Shown: positions 1 to 5,616 of the stretch, in pieces
Layout: every line of letters starts with the position of its first letter
How positions within the stretch are numbered: position 1 is the first letter of the stretch
Source of the DNA: a virus
Direction: 5' to 3' (one strand)
DNA: 33,442 nucleotides
Virus record (IMG/VR): IMGVR_UViG_3300042326_000834
Span: 1 to 33,442 of that record
The notes under the pieces: model-generated
The model's input: the letters and a program-made list of their open reading frames with translations, nothing else
What the model was told of the DNA's origin: nothing
The model's database searches: none
Translations under genes and position numbers: made by a program

Positions 1-118
1 TAGCGGGTCAGGCAAGGCGTAGCGGGTCAGGCAAGGCGTAGCGGGTCAGGCAAGGCGTAGCGGGTCAGGCAAGGCGTAGCGGGTCAGGCAAGGCGTAGCG
101 GGTCAGGCAAGGCGTAGC
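1..118. repeat. 19-bp tandem repeat array at the left edge
   Basis: Six full head-to-tail copies of a 19-bp unit (TAGCGGGTCAGGCAAGGCG) run from base 1 to 114, followed by the start of a seventh. The copies are identical by eye. The array touches the window edge, so its true copy number is unknown. Open frames across it give only Pro/Asp or Arg/Leu/Thr repeats and are not credible genes. Confidence 0.97.
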
Positions 119-199
119 GGGTCAGGCGGGTCAGGCGGGTCAGGCGGGTCAGGCGGGTCAGGCGGGTCAGGCGGGTCAGGCGGGTCAGGCGGGTCAGGC
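119..199. repeat. 9-bp tandem repeat array (GGGTCAGGC)n
   Basis: Nine perfect copies of GGGTCAGGC follow the 19-bp array directly. The 9-mer is contained in the 19-bp unit, so the array probably arose from it by deletion of the AAGGCGTAGC part followed by slippage expansion. No coding function is supported. Confidence 0.97.
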
Positions 200-771
200 G
201 GGGCGCGGTTTCGATCGATTCCACCCCTGTTCCGGCCTTGTCCCGGCCTTGTGTCAGCGTATTTCTTTGGTTGGGACACGCAAGTGCTTGATTCACAAAG
301 TAAAAACACGGTTTGTGTCGGTGTGTCAGCAAAAACGGGACAAGGCGCGGGAAATGCAGCGCAAAAATGGGGAGCAAGGCAGAGACGCGGCAAGTGCCGA
401 AAAAGCTCTAAAAACTTTTGCCGCCCGTCCGTTTTGCTCTTTTTTCTCTTTTCTCTCTTTTTTCTATTTACTTATTCTATAACTATCTAATAGAAATCAA
501 TAACTTACACACCCCCTATCCCCTAAAATCCCGTGTCATATGTAAACTTTCCCCACACAAAACCTGACACAAACTTTCCGTAACCCATTGTTTTTATTAA
601 ACTTTTTTTGTGTCAGCATTTCCGACCCCCTGACACAAGCGACACACCGGCCTGACACAAGCCGCACCCCGCCCCGCGTAGCTCTAAAAAATATTTCGCC
701 GAAGGGGTTCCATTAAATAAAGAAAGGTTGTCTAATACTCGCGTCCCCTATCTACACCGGAGCAAACGAAC
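200..771. other. Non-coding, origin-like or operator-like region
   Basis: There is no credible gene here. The segment holds a pyrimidine-rich and AT-rich tract (about 421-530), a cluster of CTGACACAA/TTGTGTCAG nonamers (249-257, 564-572, 608-616, 630-638, 652-660), and AAACTTT repeated at 544-550, 571-577 and 599-605, about 27-28 bp apart. Repeated protein-binding sites beside easily melted DNA are typical of iteron-type origins, but also of multi-site operators upstream of an early operon. A TAATAC at 733-738 could be a -10 element for the gene at 772, but no convincing -35 accompanies it. The function is inferred; the repeats are directly visible. Confidence 0.6.
564..660. repeat. Phased CTGACACAA iteron-like array
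   Basis: Exact nonamers CTGACACAA start at 564, 630 and 652 on the + strand, and the reverse complement TTGTGTCAG starts at 608. The starts are 44, 22 and 22 bp apart, so all four lie on one 22-bp register (about two helical turns). A further exact reverse copy lies at 249-257. Near matches occur at 313-321, 321-329, 531-539 and 641-648. Such phasing implies one protein binding the same DNA face repeatedly, as a replication initiator or a repressor would. The partner is not identified; HTH proteins encoded further right are candidates. Confidence 0.8.
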
Positions 772-975
772 ATGACTAGAAACGAGACCCGCGAAGCGAC
801 CCGCGCCGAAGCCGTCGCCCCCATCAATCCTGCAATGGCGGCTCGAATGCTAGCCAACCTTCACCGTGCCGCATCCCCGCGTAGCCAAGAGCACATTGAG
901 CAGCGTATCGGGCAGCTTGGATTGTGGGGTCGCATCGTCAACATCAACGGCGCATTGGTCGCCGTGGAGGGCTGA
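772..975 (+). CDS. Small hypothetical protein, 67 aa
   Basis: I do not recognise this protein. It is the first gene after the repeat-rich region, with GGAGC as a plausible ribosome site before the ATG. The N-terminus contains REATRA, encoded by an 18-bp block (790-807) repeated with one mismatch in the gene at 1369 (1390-1407), so the two genes share a mobile or duplicated start segment. The middle is probably helical and the C-terminus has a short hydrophobic stretch. It ends in GGAGGGCTGAACCGTG, which holds the ribosome site, stop and GTG start of the next gene. That 16-bp junction recurs at 1356-1371. Confidence 0.75.
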   Translation: MTRNETREATRAEAVAPINPAMAARMLANLHRAASPRSQEHIEQRIGQLGLWGRIVNINGALVAVEG

Positions 976-978
976 ACC

Positions 979-1365
979 GTGGACAACCTCAGCAAAACGG
1001 AAGCGGCATTCAAGGCGGCGCAGCGTGGGCGCGACGATGCCATGCACCGGTACGAAACCATCCTAGACCTGTTGGACGAGCCGCAGCGAATCTGCGACGA
1101 GTGTCGCTCGACCATGTCGGAGGGCTACTGCGTCGATAGCGGCTGCGAGTACTACTGCTCCGACGCGTGTCTGCATAAGCACTACACGCCGAAGGAGTGG
1201 GAGGCCATATACCGGGACGGCGACGGCGATTCGTACTGGACTGAGTGGGAAACCGCCGACTATGAGGAATTGGACGATGCGGAAGCCGCGCTCGAAAAGG
1301 CGGAACAGGCACTAACCGCCGCCCGGCTCGAATTGGGTCGGTCGCGTCTTGCAGGGGAGGGCTGA
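979..1365 (+). CDS. Cysteine-rich zinc-binding-type phage protein, 128 aa
   Basis: GTG start 3 bp after the previous stop, with GGAGGG as ribosome site. Residues 1-37 look like a coiled coil. Residues 39-68 carry six cysteines and two histidines (C39, C42, C51, C56, C60, C64, H66, H68), which resembles a treble-clef or MYND-like zinc site. The middle is acidic and rich in Trp and Tyr, and the tail (about 95-122) is a second Ala/Glu-rich helix. Similar small cysteine-cluster proteins are frequent in early regions of phages, usually without assigned function. Protein or nucleic-acid binding is plausible but not shown. Confidence 0.85.
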   Translation: MDNLSKTEAAFKAAQRGRDDAMHRYETILDLLDEPQRICDECRSTMSEGYCVDSGCEYYCSDACLHKHYTPKEWEAIYRDGDGDSYWTEWETADYEELDDAEAALEKAEQALTAARLELGRSRLAGEG

Positions 1366-1368
1366 ACC

Positions 1369-1542
1369 GTGAAAAATAAAAGCCTTACCCGCGAAGCAAC
1401 CCGCGCCCGTCTAATTGCCGCCGCGCCTGACTTGCTCGAAGCCTTACGGAGTATAGTTTCATGCTATGACGCGACCGACGATAACGAGCTAGTAACAGCG
1501 GCACGGGCTGCAATCCAAAAGGCCACGGGGGGCGAACGATGA
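1369..1542 (+). CDS. Small phage protein with LIAAAPDLLEAL...AIQKATGG core, 57 aa
   Basis: GTG start placed by the repeated junction GGAGGGCTGAACCGTG. The product has the pattern LIAAAPDLLEALR, a short spacer, then AARAAIQKATGG. This matches the C-terminal half of the larger protein at 2436-2744, and the two genes also share the 15-bp string AAGGCCACGGGGGGC at 1519-1533 and 2727-2741. This family is very common in phages of Proteobacteria and has no known function. Here it lacks the usual HTPGPW N-terminal part, so it may be a truncated paralogue. Its stop overlaps the next start (ATGA). Confidence 0.8.
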   Translation: MKNKSLTREATRARLIAAAPDLLEALRSIVSCYDATDDNELVTAARAAIQKATGGER

Positions 1543-1718
1543 AACCACGCAACCCCGCCCTATTCCGATTCAACCCAATCACGGGATATTGGCAACGGAT
1601 TAAAACGGTAGACCCCGACCGCGCCGCCGATTGGCTGCGAGTGTTCCGCGAAGATGAGCCTAGCTGTTATTTCGTCGTCGCTCACCGTCGCCCGAATGCC
1701 TCACCCGTTCCACGCTGA
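1539..1718 (+). CDS. Small hypothetical protein, 59 aa
   Basis: ATG overlaps the upstream TGA (ATGA at 1539-1542), implying translational coupling. The product begins MKPRNPALFRFNPITGYWQR and is basic, with several aromatic residues (two Trp, one of them in TGYW). I do not recognise it. The ATGA coupling and same-strand context support it as real despite its size. Confidence 0.65.
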   Translation: MKPRNPALFRFNPITGYWQRIKTVDPDRAADWLRVFREDEPSCYFVVAHRRPNASPVPR

Positions 1719-1747
1719 ACCTCACAACCACACCGGAGAAAACGAAA

Positions 1748-2422
1748 ATGGACACGACATACGGCACCCCCGACCCCCTCAAAACTAACATCCTCGACGC
1801 CTTGCATACCTTCATCCGGTCGCGCCCCGGCCTAGAGTACTGCAATTACGGCGACCCCGTGGCCTACCGTGCGGAGATGCGGGGAATCACGCGAGACTTG
1901 CATGATGCCCGGACGCTGCTGCATTCGATCGAAAGGGCGCACGGCATCACGGGGCGCAAGCTGGCGGACGCTGCACATAGCGCCTTTTCCGGGCGGTTAA
2001 ACATTCAAACGCTAGACGATAACAAGGTACGCATCCACTACACCACGGGGCAGTATTACCCGACGGAGTACCGCCGCGCCGTCGCTGCGGTCGCTGCTAG
2101 CGCCTTATGGGATTATGTGCGGGAGCATTGTATGCCGTCGCCGGTCTATTATGTTGAGTGGCAAAACGAGCGCGGCGAGTATGTCCGGGCGACGCGGGAG
2201 CCAATCAAGCACCGGGACGCGACAGAATTTCAGGAAGCAATCACGCGCCGCATAAAAGAGCGGGAAAAAGCCGCGTTTGATACGCCCCCGCACGGCTACG
2301 GCTTAACATCGATACGCGAATACTACAAAACCCCGAAGGGCTACATTTCGGGCGGCGATTGGCTCCGGCGGTACTTCCGCCGCGAATTCGGGCGCGGTAT
2401 CGCGTCGCGGTTTTTTAACTAA
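1748..2422 (+). CDS. Hypothetical protein, 224 aa
   Basis: I do not recognise this protein. Its ATG follows a purine-rich stretch (GGAGAAAACGAAA) 29 bp after the previous stop. The product is charged and rich in Arg and Tyr. It begins with a helical segment (about residues 11-80, including a possible coiled coil around RDLHDARTLLHSIERAHG), followed by an YYPTEYRRAVAAVAASAL helix. The last 40 residues are strongly basic (YFRREFGRGIASRFFN), which would suit nucleic-acid or membrane-surface binding, though this is only inference. No signal peptide or catalytic motif is visible. Confidence 0.8.
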   Translation: MDTTYGTPDPLKTNILDALHTFIRSRPGLEYCNYGDPVAYRAEMRGITRDLHDARTLLHSIERAHGITGRKLADAAHSAFSGRLNIQTLDDNKVRIHYTTGQYYPTEYRRAVAAVAASALWDYVREHCMPSPVYYVEWQNERGEYVRATREPIKHRDATEFQEAITRRIKEREKAAFDTPPHGYGLTSIREYYKTPKGYISGGDWLRRYFRREFGRGIASRFFN

Positions 2423-2435
2423 GGGGGGCGGGACG

Positions 2436-2744
2436 ATGACAAACGAAACGAAACACACGCCGGGGCCGTGGCATATAGGGATGAAACCCGGCCCGATTAT
2501 TTACGAATTACGCGGGGCGCAAGTGGCGGACCTATCCGCCCGAATGGTGCCGGATGATGAAACGCGGGGGAATGTCCGACTAATCGCCGCCGCGCCGGAG
2601 TTACTCGATGCCCTGTTTAACGCCCTGCCGTATGTTGAGGATGTTTTAGACAATCCTGAACAGTTGGCGTGCTTTAAAGCGGGCGTAGTCGAGCGTCACG
2701 CCAAGGCCATTCGAGCCGCGATTGCTAAGGCCACGGGGGGCTAG
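2436..2744 (+). CDS. HTPGPW-type conserved phage protein, 102 aa
   Basis: Strong ribosome site (GGGGGGCGGG) before the ATG. The protein has the two hallmarks of a widespread phage family: HTPGPWHIG near the N-terminus (residues 7-15) and, later, NVRLIAAAPELLDALFNAL followed by AIRAAIAKATGG at the end. Members sit in early or accessory regions of proteobacterial phages and have no known function. The 57-aa protein at 1369-1542 repeats its C-terminal half. It is the last gene of the first operon and is followed 17 bp later by a terminator. Confidence 0.88.
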   Translation: MTNETKHTPGPWHIGMKPGPIIYELRGAQVADLSARMVPDDETRGNVRLIAAAPELLDALFNALPYVEDVLDNPEQLACFKAGVVERHAKAIRAAIAKATGG

Positions 2745-2761
2745 GGTTTCCGGTGAGACTT

Positions 2762-2790
2762 GGGGCGGGACTGACACCGCCCCCTTTTTT
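2762..2790 (+). terminator. Rho-independent terminator after the first operon
   Basis: GGGGCGG (2762-2768) pairs perfectly with CCGCCCC (2777-2783) around an 8-nt loop and is followed by a run of six T (2785-2790). It lies 17 bp after the stop at 2744, on the + strand. Confidence 0.9.
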
Positions 2791-2809
2791 CGCCCCTACG
2801 CCTAGTCCC

Positions 2810-2901
2810 GGTGCGACCGCTCCGCCCCATTCCGCCCCTTTCGATCCCGTTCCCCCTATAGCCCCGGTGCGAGCGGACTTGACGGGTGCGACCGCTCCGC
2901 C
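2810..2901. repeat. 17-bp direct repeat between terminator and promoter
   Basis: GGTGCGACCGCTCCGCC occurs at 2810-2826 and again at 2885-2901, 75 bp apart, with a partial copy (GGTGCGAGCGG) around 2867. The 274-bp gap between genes (2745-3018) otherwise holds the terminator and promoter. The repeats lie upstream of the promoter at 2933 and could be regulator sites. Confidence 0.7.
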
Positions 2902-2932
2902 AAAAAAGATTAAAAAAAGTGAGTTTGGCGTA

Positions 2933-2961
2933 TTGACAGGATGCGAACGCGCTGATAGTGT
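2933..2961 (+). promoter_or_regulatory. Sigma70-type promoter for the small-gene array
   Basis: TTGACA at 2933-2938 is a perfect -35. After a 17-bp spacer TAGTGT (2956-2961) serves as a weak -10, preceded by TG one base upstream (extended -10). The next gene starts at 3019. The position after a terminator supports a new transcription unit. Confidence 0.7.
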
Positions 2962-2970
2962 GTGAACCAT

Positions 2971-2985
2971 TGTAAAGAAACATTG
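2971..2985 (+). promoter_or_regulatory. TGTAAAGAAACATTG box, copy 1
   Basis: This 15-bp string lies just downstream of the -10 at 2956-2961. An identical copy lies inside the second promoter (5007-5021). It contains TGT-N6-ACA, a weak palindrome, so it is a candidate operator or shared regulatory box. Function is inferred from recurrence and position only. Confidence 0.55.
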
Positions 2986-3018
2986 ACTTACTGACTAACC
3001 AAACGAGGAGGACAAGGC

Positions 3019-3210
3019 ATGAACGAGATGGACGATAAAAAATATTGGTATGCCCGTGGCTATTACGACGGTCGTACCGTAGGCGTGGAAGACAGCCTAG
3101 GGGAACTTGATGGCGACAAAGACGCGGCGAGTCGTCTGGCCTACAAACGAGGTTATGACCAAGGCGTAGCCGATTACTGCGAAATGGACATTGAGGAGGA
3201 CAAGTCATGA
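3019..3210 (+). CDS. Small acidic hypothetical protein, 63 aa
   Basis: First gene after the promoter at 2933, with a very strong ribosome site (GAGGAGG). The product has two similar segments, YWYARGYYDGRTVG and LAYKRGYDQGVADY, a G-Y-x-D/x-G pattern seen in many small phage proteins of unknown function. It is acidic and ends in IEEDKS, encoded by the repeated junction. The stop overlaps the next ATG (ATGA). Confidence 0.8.
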   Translation: MNEMDDKKYWYARGYYDGRTVGVEDSLGELDGDKDAASRLAYKRGYDQGVADYCEMDIEEDKS

Positions 3211-3362
3211 GCGAACAAGAACGACTCAACCGCATCGCGGTCGCCTTGAGAATGGCGTATGAGTTAGTCGAAGAATGCAGCGAGGCGCATGGCTACATTG
3301 CTGAGGCGTTGGCCTACGCTGATAACGACTTGGCTAGTTTCGATGAGGAGGACAAGGCATGA
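3207..3362 (+). CDS. Small helical hypothetical protein, 51 aa
   Basis: ATGA overlap with the upstream gene and a GAGGAGG ribosome site inside its end. The product is acidic and predicted mostly helical (MSEQERLNRIAVALRMAYEL...), ending in FDEEDKA. Not recognised. Supported by the strong coupling at both ends. Confidence 0.7.
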   Translation: MSEQERLNRIAVALRMAYELVEECSEAHGYIAEALAYADNDLASFDEEDKA

Positions 3363-3526
3363 GCAACGAAGAGTTGACTGCTGAGATCGAGCGGCTGCGA
3401 GAGGTCAACACAGAATTGTTGGGGTGCGTTCTCGATGTTCTCGACGCAGACGGCGACCTCTACGCTATGGACTTCAACCGATACCGCGCCGCCATCGCCA
3501 AGGCAACAGAGGAGGACAAGGCATGA
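3359..3526 (+). CDS. Small hypothetical protein, 55 aa
   Basis: Begins at the third junction copy. The N-terminus (MSNEELTAEIERLREVNTEL) is a short coiled coil. The C-terminus YRAAIAKATEEDKA resembles the AIRAAIAKATGG end of the phage family at 2436-2744, so part of the gene may be a remnant of that family fused to the EEDKA junction. Function unknown. Confidence 0.7.
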   Translation: MSNEELTAEIERLREVNTELLGCVLDVLDADGDLYAMDFNRYRAAIAKATEEDKA

Positions 3527-3960
3527 AAAATGAAATTGTGCGAAACGACGAGCGTTTCGGTGATTGGGGCCACGAGTCGCAGGAAACGGAGCGCGACTAC
3601 GAGCAGCAAATTCGTGATCGCGTGGAGACCTACAGCGGCTACGCAACCCAGGTCCACGGCGGGTGGGTCTGGGTCGTCGGCTGCAACGAGCAGCGATGGT
3701 CGCGGCGTGCGACGCGGCACGCTTGTGAGCGCGTGGTGTATCAAGTGGTCGAGCTTCTTGGAGAAGAGGACGCTTTCGACGACTGCGGCGTAGCGGACGA
3801 CTGCGGCGTAGCGGACACCTACGAAGCGTGGATCGATGGCGCGCGCGACGATAGCGTGATTTTCAGCGTCTATCCGGGAGAAGACATAGTAGAAGCCGGG
3901 GCAAGCGCACTAGGCGTTTGCGTTTCAGAGGCTTTGAACACTAAGCAGGTGACAGCATGA
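3523..3960 (+). CDS. Hypothetical acidic protein, 145 aa
   Basis: Start set at the ATG of the junction at 3509-3526; the frame stays open upstream but those codons overlap the previous gene. The N-terminus is charged (NDERFGDWGHESQETERDYE), the centre has GGWVWVVGC and a basic RRATRHACERVVYQVV helix. A perfect 18-bp tandem duplication (3778-3795 and 3796-3813) repeats the residues DDCGVA. It is not recognised. The duplication falls in an acidic, probably flexible linker and may vary between relatives. Confidence 0.75.
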   Translation: MKNEIVRNDERFGDWGHESQETERDYEQQIRDRVETYSGYATQVHGGWVWVVGCNEQRWSRRATRHACERVVYQVVELLGEEDAFDDCGVADDCGVADTYEAWIDGARDDSVIFSVYPGEDIVEAGASALGVCVSEALNTKQVTA

Positions 3961-4238
3961 ACATTCAAGTCGAGCAGCGCATCGGCCTCATCGAGGACGC
4001 TGTTTATGAATACGCGATGAGCAGCGACTATTCATACGAAAAGGAAGAGGGCCGGTATCAAGCCAATCGTCTGATTAGCGAACTGCAAAGCAATTGCTTT
4101 TCTGCGGACGAGTTGCCGGATCGCATGGAGCGTGTACGCGCTAACTTTAAAAAAGGCTTGGGCGATCCACAGTCTTTCGATGAATGGGATAGTCATTTTA
4201 CAGCTGCAATCAACAAAGCAATGGAGGATAAGGCATGA
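3957..4238 (+). CDS. Hypothetical protein, 93 aa
   Basis: ATGA overlap with the upstream stop. The product begins MNIQVEQRIGLIEDAVYEYA and is acidic and helical throughout, with no visible catalytic motif. It ends MEDKA through a diverged copy of the repeated junction (4221-4238). Not recognised. Confidence 0.75.
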   Translation: MNIQVEQRIGLIEDAVYEYAMSSDYSYEKEEGRYQANRLISELQSNCFSADELPDRMERVRANFKKGLGDPQSFDEWDSHFTAAINKAMEDKA

Positions 4239-4312
4239 GCAAGAGTATGGCGCGGTTCAACCACGCATTCAGTTTCGGTTTTTCGTTGGAGAACGAGGGG
4301 GACAAGGCATGA
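4235..4312 (+). CDS. Very small peptide, 25 aa
   Basis: A 25-aa frame exactly fills the space between two junction copies: ATG at 4235 overlaps the upstream TGA, and its TGA overlaps the next ATG. The product has a central FNHAFSFGFSLEN stretch and ends EGDKA. It may be a real micropeptide, or the remnant of a deleted gene whose flanking junctions were kept. Function unknown. Confidence 0.45.
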   Translation: MSKSMARFNHAFSFGFSLENEGDKA

Positions 4313-4449
4313 ACGACGCAGACCTGCAGATTCTGACGATGTACTACAAGGACGGCATGAAGGAGAAGGAGATAGCCGACTCCCTAAAACTTTCGCTGTT
4401 TGTTGTCTACGAGGTGCTAGCCGCATTTGATTGGCAGGACAACGCATGA
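4309..4449 (+). CDS. Small HTH-like protein, 46 aa
   Basis: Starts at the junction copy at 4295-4312. Residues 9-40 (MYYKDGMKEKEIADSLKLSL and onward) look like a single helix-turn-helix of the sigma-region-4 or resolvase type: a short helix, K/E-rich EIADSL helix, turn, then a second helix. Such minimal HTH proteins can be DNA-binding regulators, but no partner domain is present. Ends QDNA with a diverged junction. Confidence 0.65.
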   Translation: MNDADLQILTMYYKDGMKEKEIADSLKLSLFVVYEVLAAFDWQDNA

Positions 4450-4655
4450 ACGCGCCCCCGCCGAAAACCCGACAAGATGCTTTGGTGCTTGCGTTGGTAC
4501 TTGCGATCACGGCTCCATCAGACGCGCATTCGAGGGTGGTTACAGAACTCGCAGAACAGCTTTCGGTCGGCATGACCGAGCTTGAGGTTGAACGGTGCAA
4601 GAAACGCGCATTGAAAGAGTTGAAAGAGTTGAAAGAGTTGAGGATGCAAGCATGA
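4446..4655 (+). CDS. Small hypothetical protein with KEL repeat, 69 aa
   Basis: ATGA overlap with the previous gene. Residues 1-25 contain a hydrophobic segment (ALVLALVLAITAP) followed by SRVVTELAEQLSVGMTELEVERCKKRA, which has HTH-like spacing. The tail repeats LKE through a 9-bp tandem repeat (TTGAAAGAG three times at 4611-4637), extending a helix by whole turns. Function unknown. Confidence 0.65.
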   Translation: MNAPPPKTRQDALVLALVLAITAPSDAHSRVVTELAEQLSVGMTELEVERCKKRALKELKELKELRMQA

Positions 4656-4768
4656 ACGAGTCCGATCTTGACTACATCGTTGCGTTGCAAGCGGTGATTG
4701 CAGCACAGGCCAACATCATCCGTGCGATGAATGAGCAGTTACAAATTTTAATGGAGCTACAGCGATGA
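4652..4768 (+). CDS. Small helical peptide, 38 aa
   Basis: Starts by ATGA overlap and ends by ATGA overlap with the next gene. The product is one predicted amphipathic helix (LDYIVALQAVIAAQANIIRA...), suited to a coiled coil. Not recognised. Support comes only from the double coupling. Confidence 0.55.
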   Translation: MNESDLDYIVALQAVIAAQANIIRAMNEQLQILMELQR

Positions 4769-4992
4769 ACGAGACGAACGAGACGAACGAGACGAACGAG
4801 ACGAACGAGATCCCGAAAGATTGGTGGGTTCCGATCGACAGCGACGAGGCGTGGATTCGCCAACAGGTATTCGACTACGAGCGCGAGTTGTACGAGCTGC
4901 GTGAGTGGTGGGTGCGACCGCAACAGTTGACCCGACAGCTTGAATTGCCGTTCGACGAGCCGAAGCAACCGCGCCCCTACGCGCCGTTCTGA
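4765..4992 (+). CDS. Hypothetical protein with N-terminal (NET)n, 75 aa
   Basis: The start codon runs straight into a 9-bp tandem repeat (AACGAGACG, four copies plus a part, 4768-4810) that encodes repeated NET triplets. The rest is Trp- and Glu-rich (KDWWVPIDSDEAW..., YELREWWVRPQQLTRQLELPFD). The LELPFDEP motif near the C-terminus resembles a beta-clamp binding motif (QLxLF-type), a speculative link to replication. It is the last gene before the promoter at 4999. Confidence 0.7.
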   Translation: MNETNETNETNETNEIPKDWWVPIDSDEAWIRQQVFDYERELYELREWWVRPQQLTRQLELPFDEPKQPRPYAPF

Positions 4993-4998
4993 CGGTGC

Positions 4999-5027
4999 TT
5001 GACAAGTGTAAAGAAACATTGTTATAT
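4999..5027 (+). promoter_or_regulatory. Strong sigma70-type promoter with embedded regulatory box
   Basis: TTGACA (4999-5004), a 17-bp spacer and TTATAT (5022-5027) give a near-consensus promoter. The spacer contains TGTAAAGAAACATTG (5007-5021), identical to 2971-2985 beside the other promoter. A protein bound there would directly block or bend this promoter. The next gene begins at 5048 with AGGAGG before it. Confidence 0.82.
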
Positions 5028-5047
5028 GTAAACAGGAGGATACAGAA

Positions 5048-5335
5048 ATGTCTTACGACACGGTTTTTGAAACGATGCTGTCGGGCATCAAGGTTGAGGT
5101 TGGCGCAGAGTGCGAACGAGGTGGCGAGGAGGTTGACATCGAGCAGGTTTTTCTGCTTGCCGTGTGGACGCCGAAAACTGAAAAGGCTCCGGCAGGGTTT
5201 TGCGAACTCGACACGCCGGTTCTGCTACCGTTTGATGCGAACTGCGACATATACGATGAGGCACTAGCCATCGTCAAGGAGAACAACGCGCTGCGACCAC
5301 ATTTTGATCAGTTGGACTACGCAGGGCGGTACTGA
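5048..5335 (+). CDS. Hypothetical protein, 95 aa
   Basis: First gene of the promoter at 4999, with a perfect AGGAGG ribosome site. The acidic product contains VFLLAVWTPKTEKAPAGFCE and ends ALRPHFDQLDYAGRY; several strands followed by a helix are likely. Not recognised. Its stop overlaps the VRR-NUC start (TGATG), so it may be made together with that nuclease. Confidence 0.8.
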   Translation: MSYDTVFETMLSGIKVEVGAECERGGEEVDIEQVFLLAVWTPKTEKAPAGFCELDTPVLLPFDANCDIYDEALAIVKENNALRPHFDQLDYAGRY

Positions 5336-5616
5336 TGACCCCTGAGGCAAAGGTCAAAGCGAAGGTAAAGAAAGTTTTGAACGACATCGGTGCGTACTAC
5401 GCCATGCCTGCGACCGGCGGGTATGGTTCGAGCGGCGTACCGGATTTTCTGATCTGTCACCACGGCAAGTTCGTGGCGGTGGAGTGTAAGGCAAACGGTG
5501 GGAAGCCCACCGCGCTTCAATTGAAGCATCTCGATGACATCCGCAAAGCAGGTGGCATCGCATTGTTGATTGATGAAACAACCGTAGAGACCCTACGCAA
5601 GGAGTTAGAGACATGA
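5335..5616 (+). CDS. VRR-NUC domain nuclease, 93 aa
   Basis: A stand-alone VRR-NUC nuclease of the PD-(D/E)XK superfamily. The motif order is visible: helix with E4 near the start, SSGVPDFLI giving D37, then VAVECKANGGKPT giving E50-x-K52, and Q62 in the following helix. In this family these residues bind the metal and cut DNA; phage members resolve branched DNA, like the nuclease domain of FAN1. The length is typical for a phage single-domain version. The ATG overlaps the upstream stop (TGATG). Confidence 0.92.
   Translation: MTPEAKVKAKVKKVLNDIGAYYAMPATGGYGSSGVPDFLICHHGKFVAVECKANGGKPTALQLKHLDDIRKAGGIALLIDETTVETLRKELET

Larger units (their letters stand above)
3005..4312 (+). repeat. Repeated 18-bp gene junction (GAGGAGGACAAGGCATGA)
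   Basis: The same junction, holding ribosome site, start and previous stop, occurs at 3005-3022, 3345-3362 and 3509-3526 (identical), 3193-3210 and 4295-4312 (one mismatch each), and more diverged at 4221-4238 and 4432-4449. It encodes the C-terminal EEDKA-stop of one gene and the SD-ATG of the next. The first copy has no gene before it, so it is not explained by coding alone. Confidence 0.9.

Noticed and set aside
1-199. CRISPR array
   Set aside because: Units are directly contiguous without unique spacers, so they are plain tandem repeats; the Cas4-like nuclease lies in a replication operon with no other cas genes.
84-393. Minus-strand open frames over the left tandem arrays
   Set aside because: They encode only RLT or DPP repeats created by the repeat unit and have no ribosome site.
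249-490. Two overlapping + strand frames in the repeat-rich non-coding region
   Set aside because: Low-complexity Ser/Phe-rich tails from the pyrimidine tract, no ribosome site, and they cross the repeated nonamers.
2725-3235. Long open frames on both strands over the terminator-promoter gap
   Set aside because: They run through the terminator, promoter and the small genes; composition is typical of GC-rich shadow frames.
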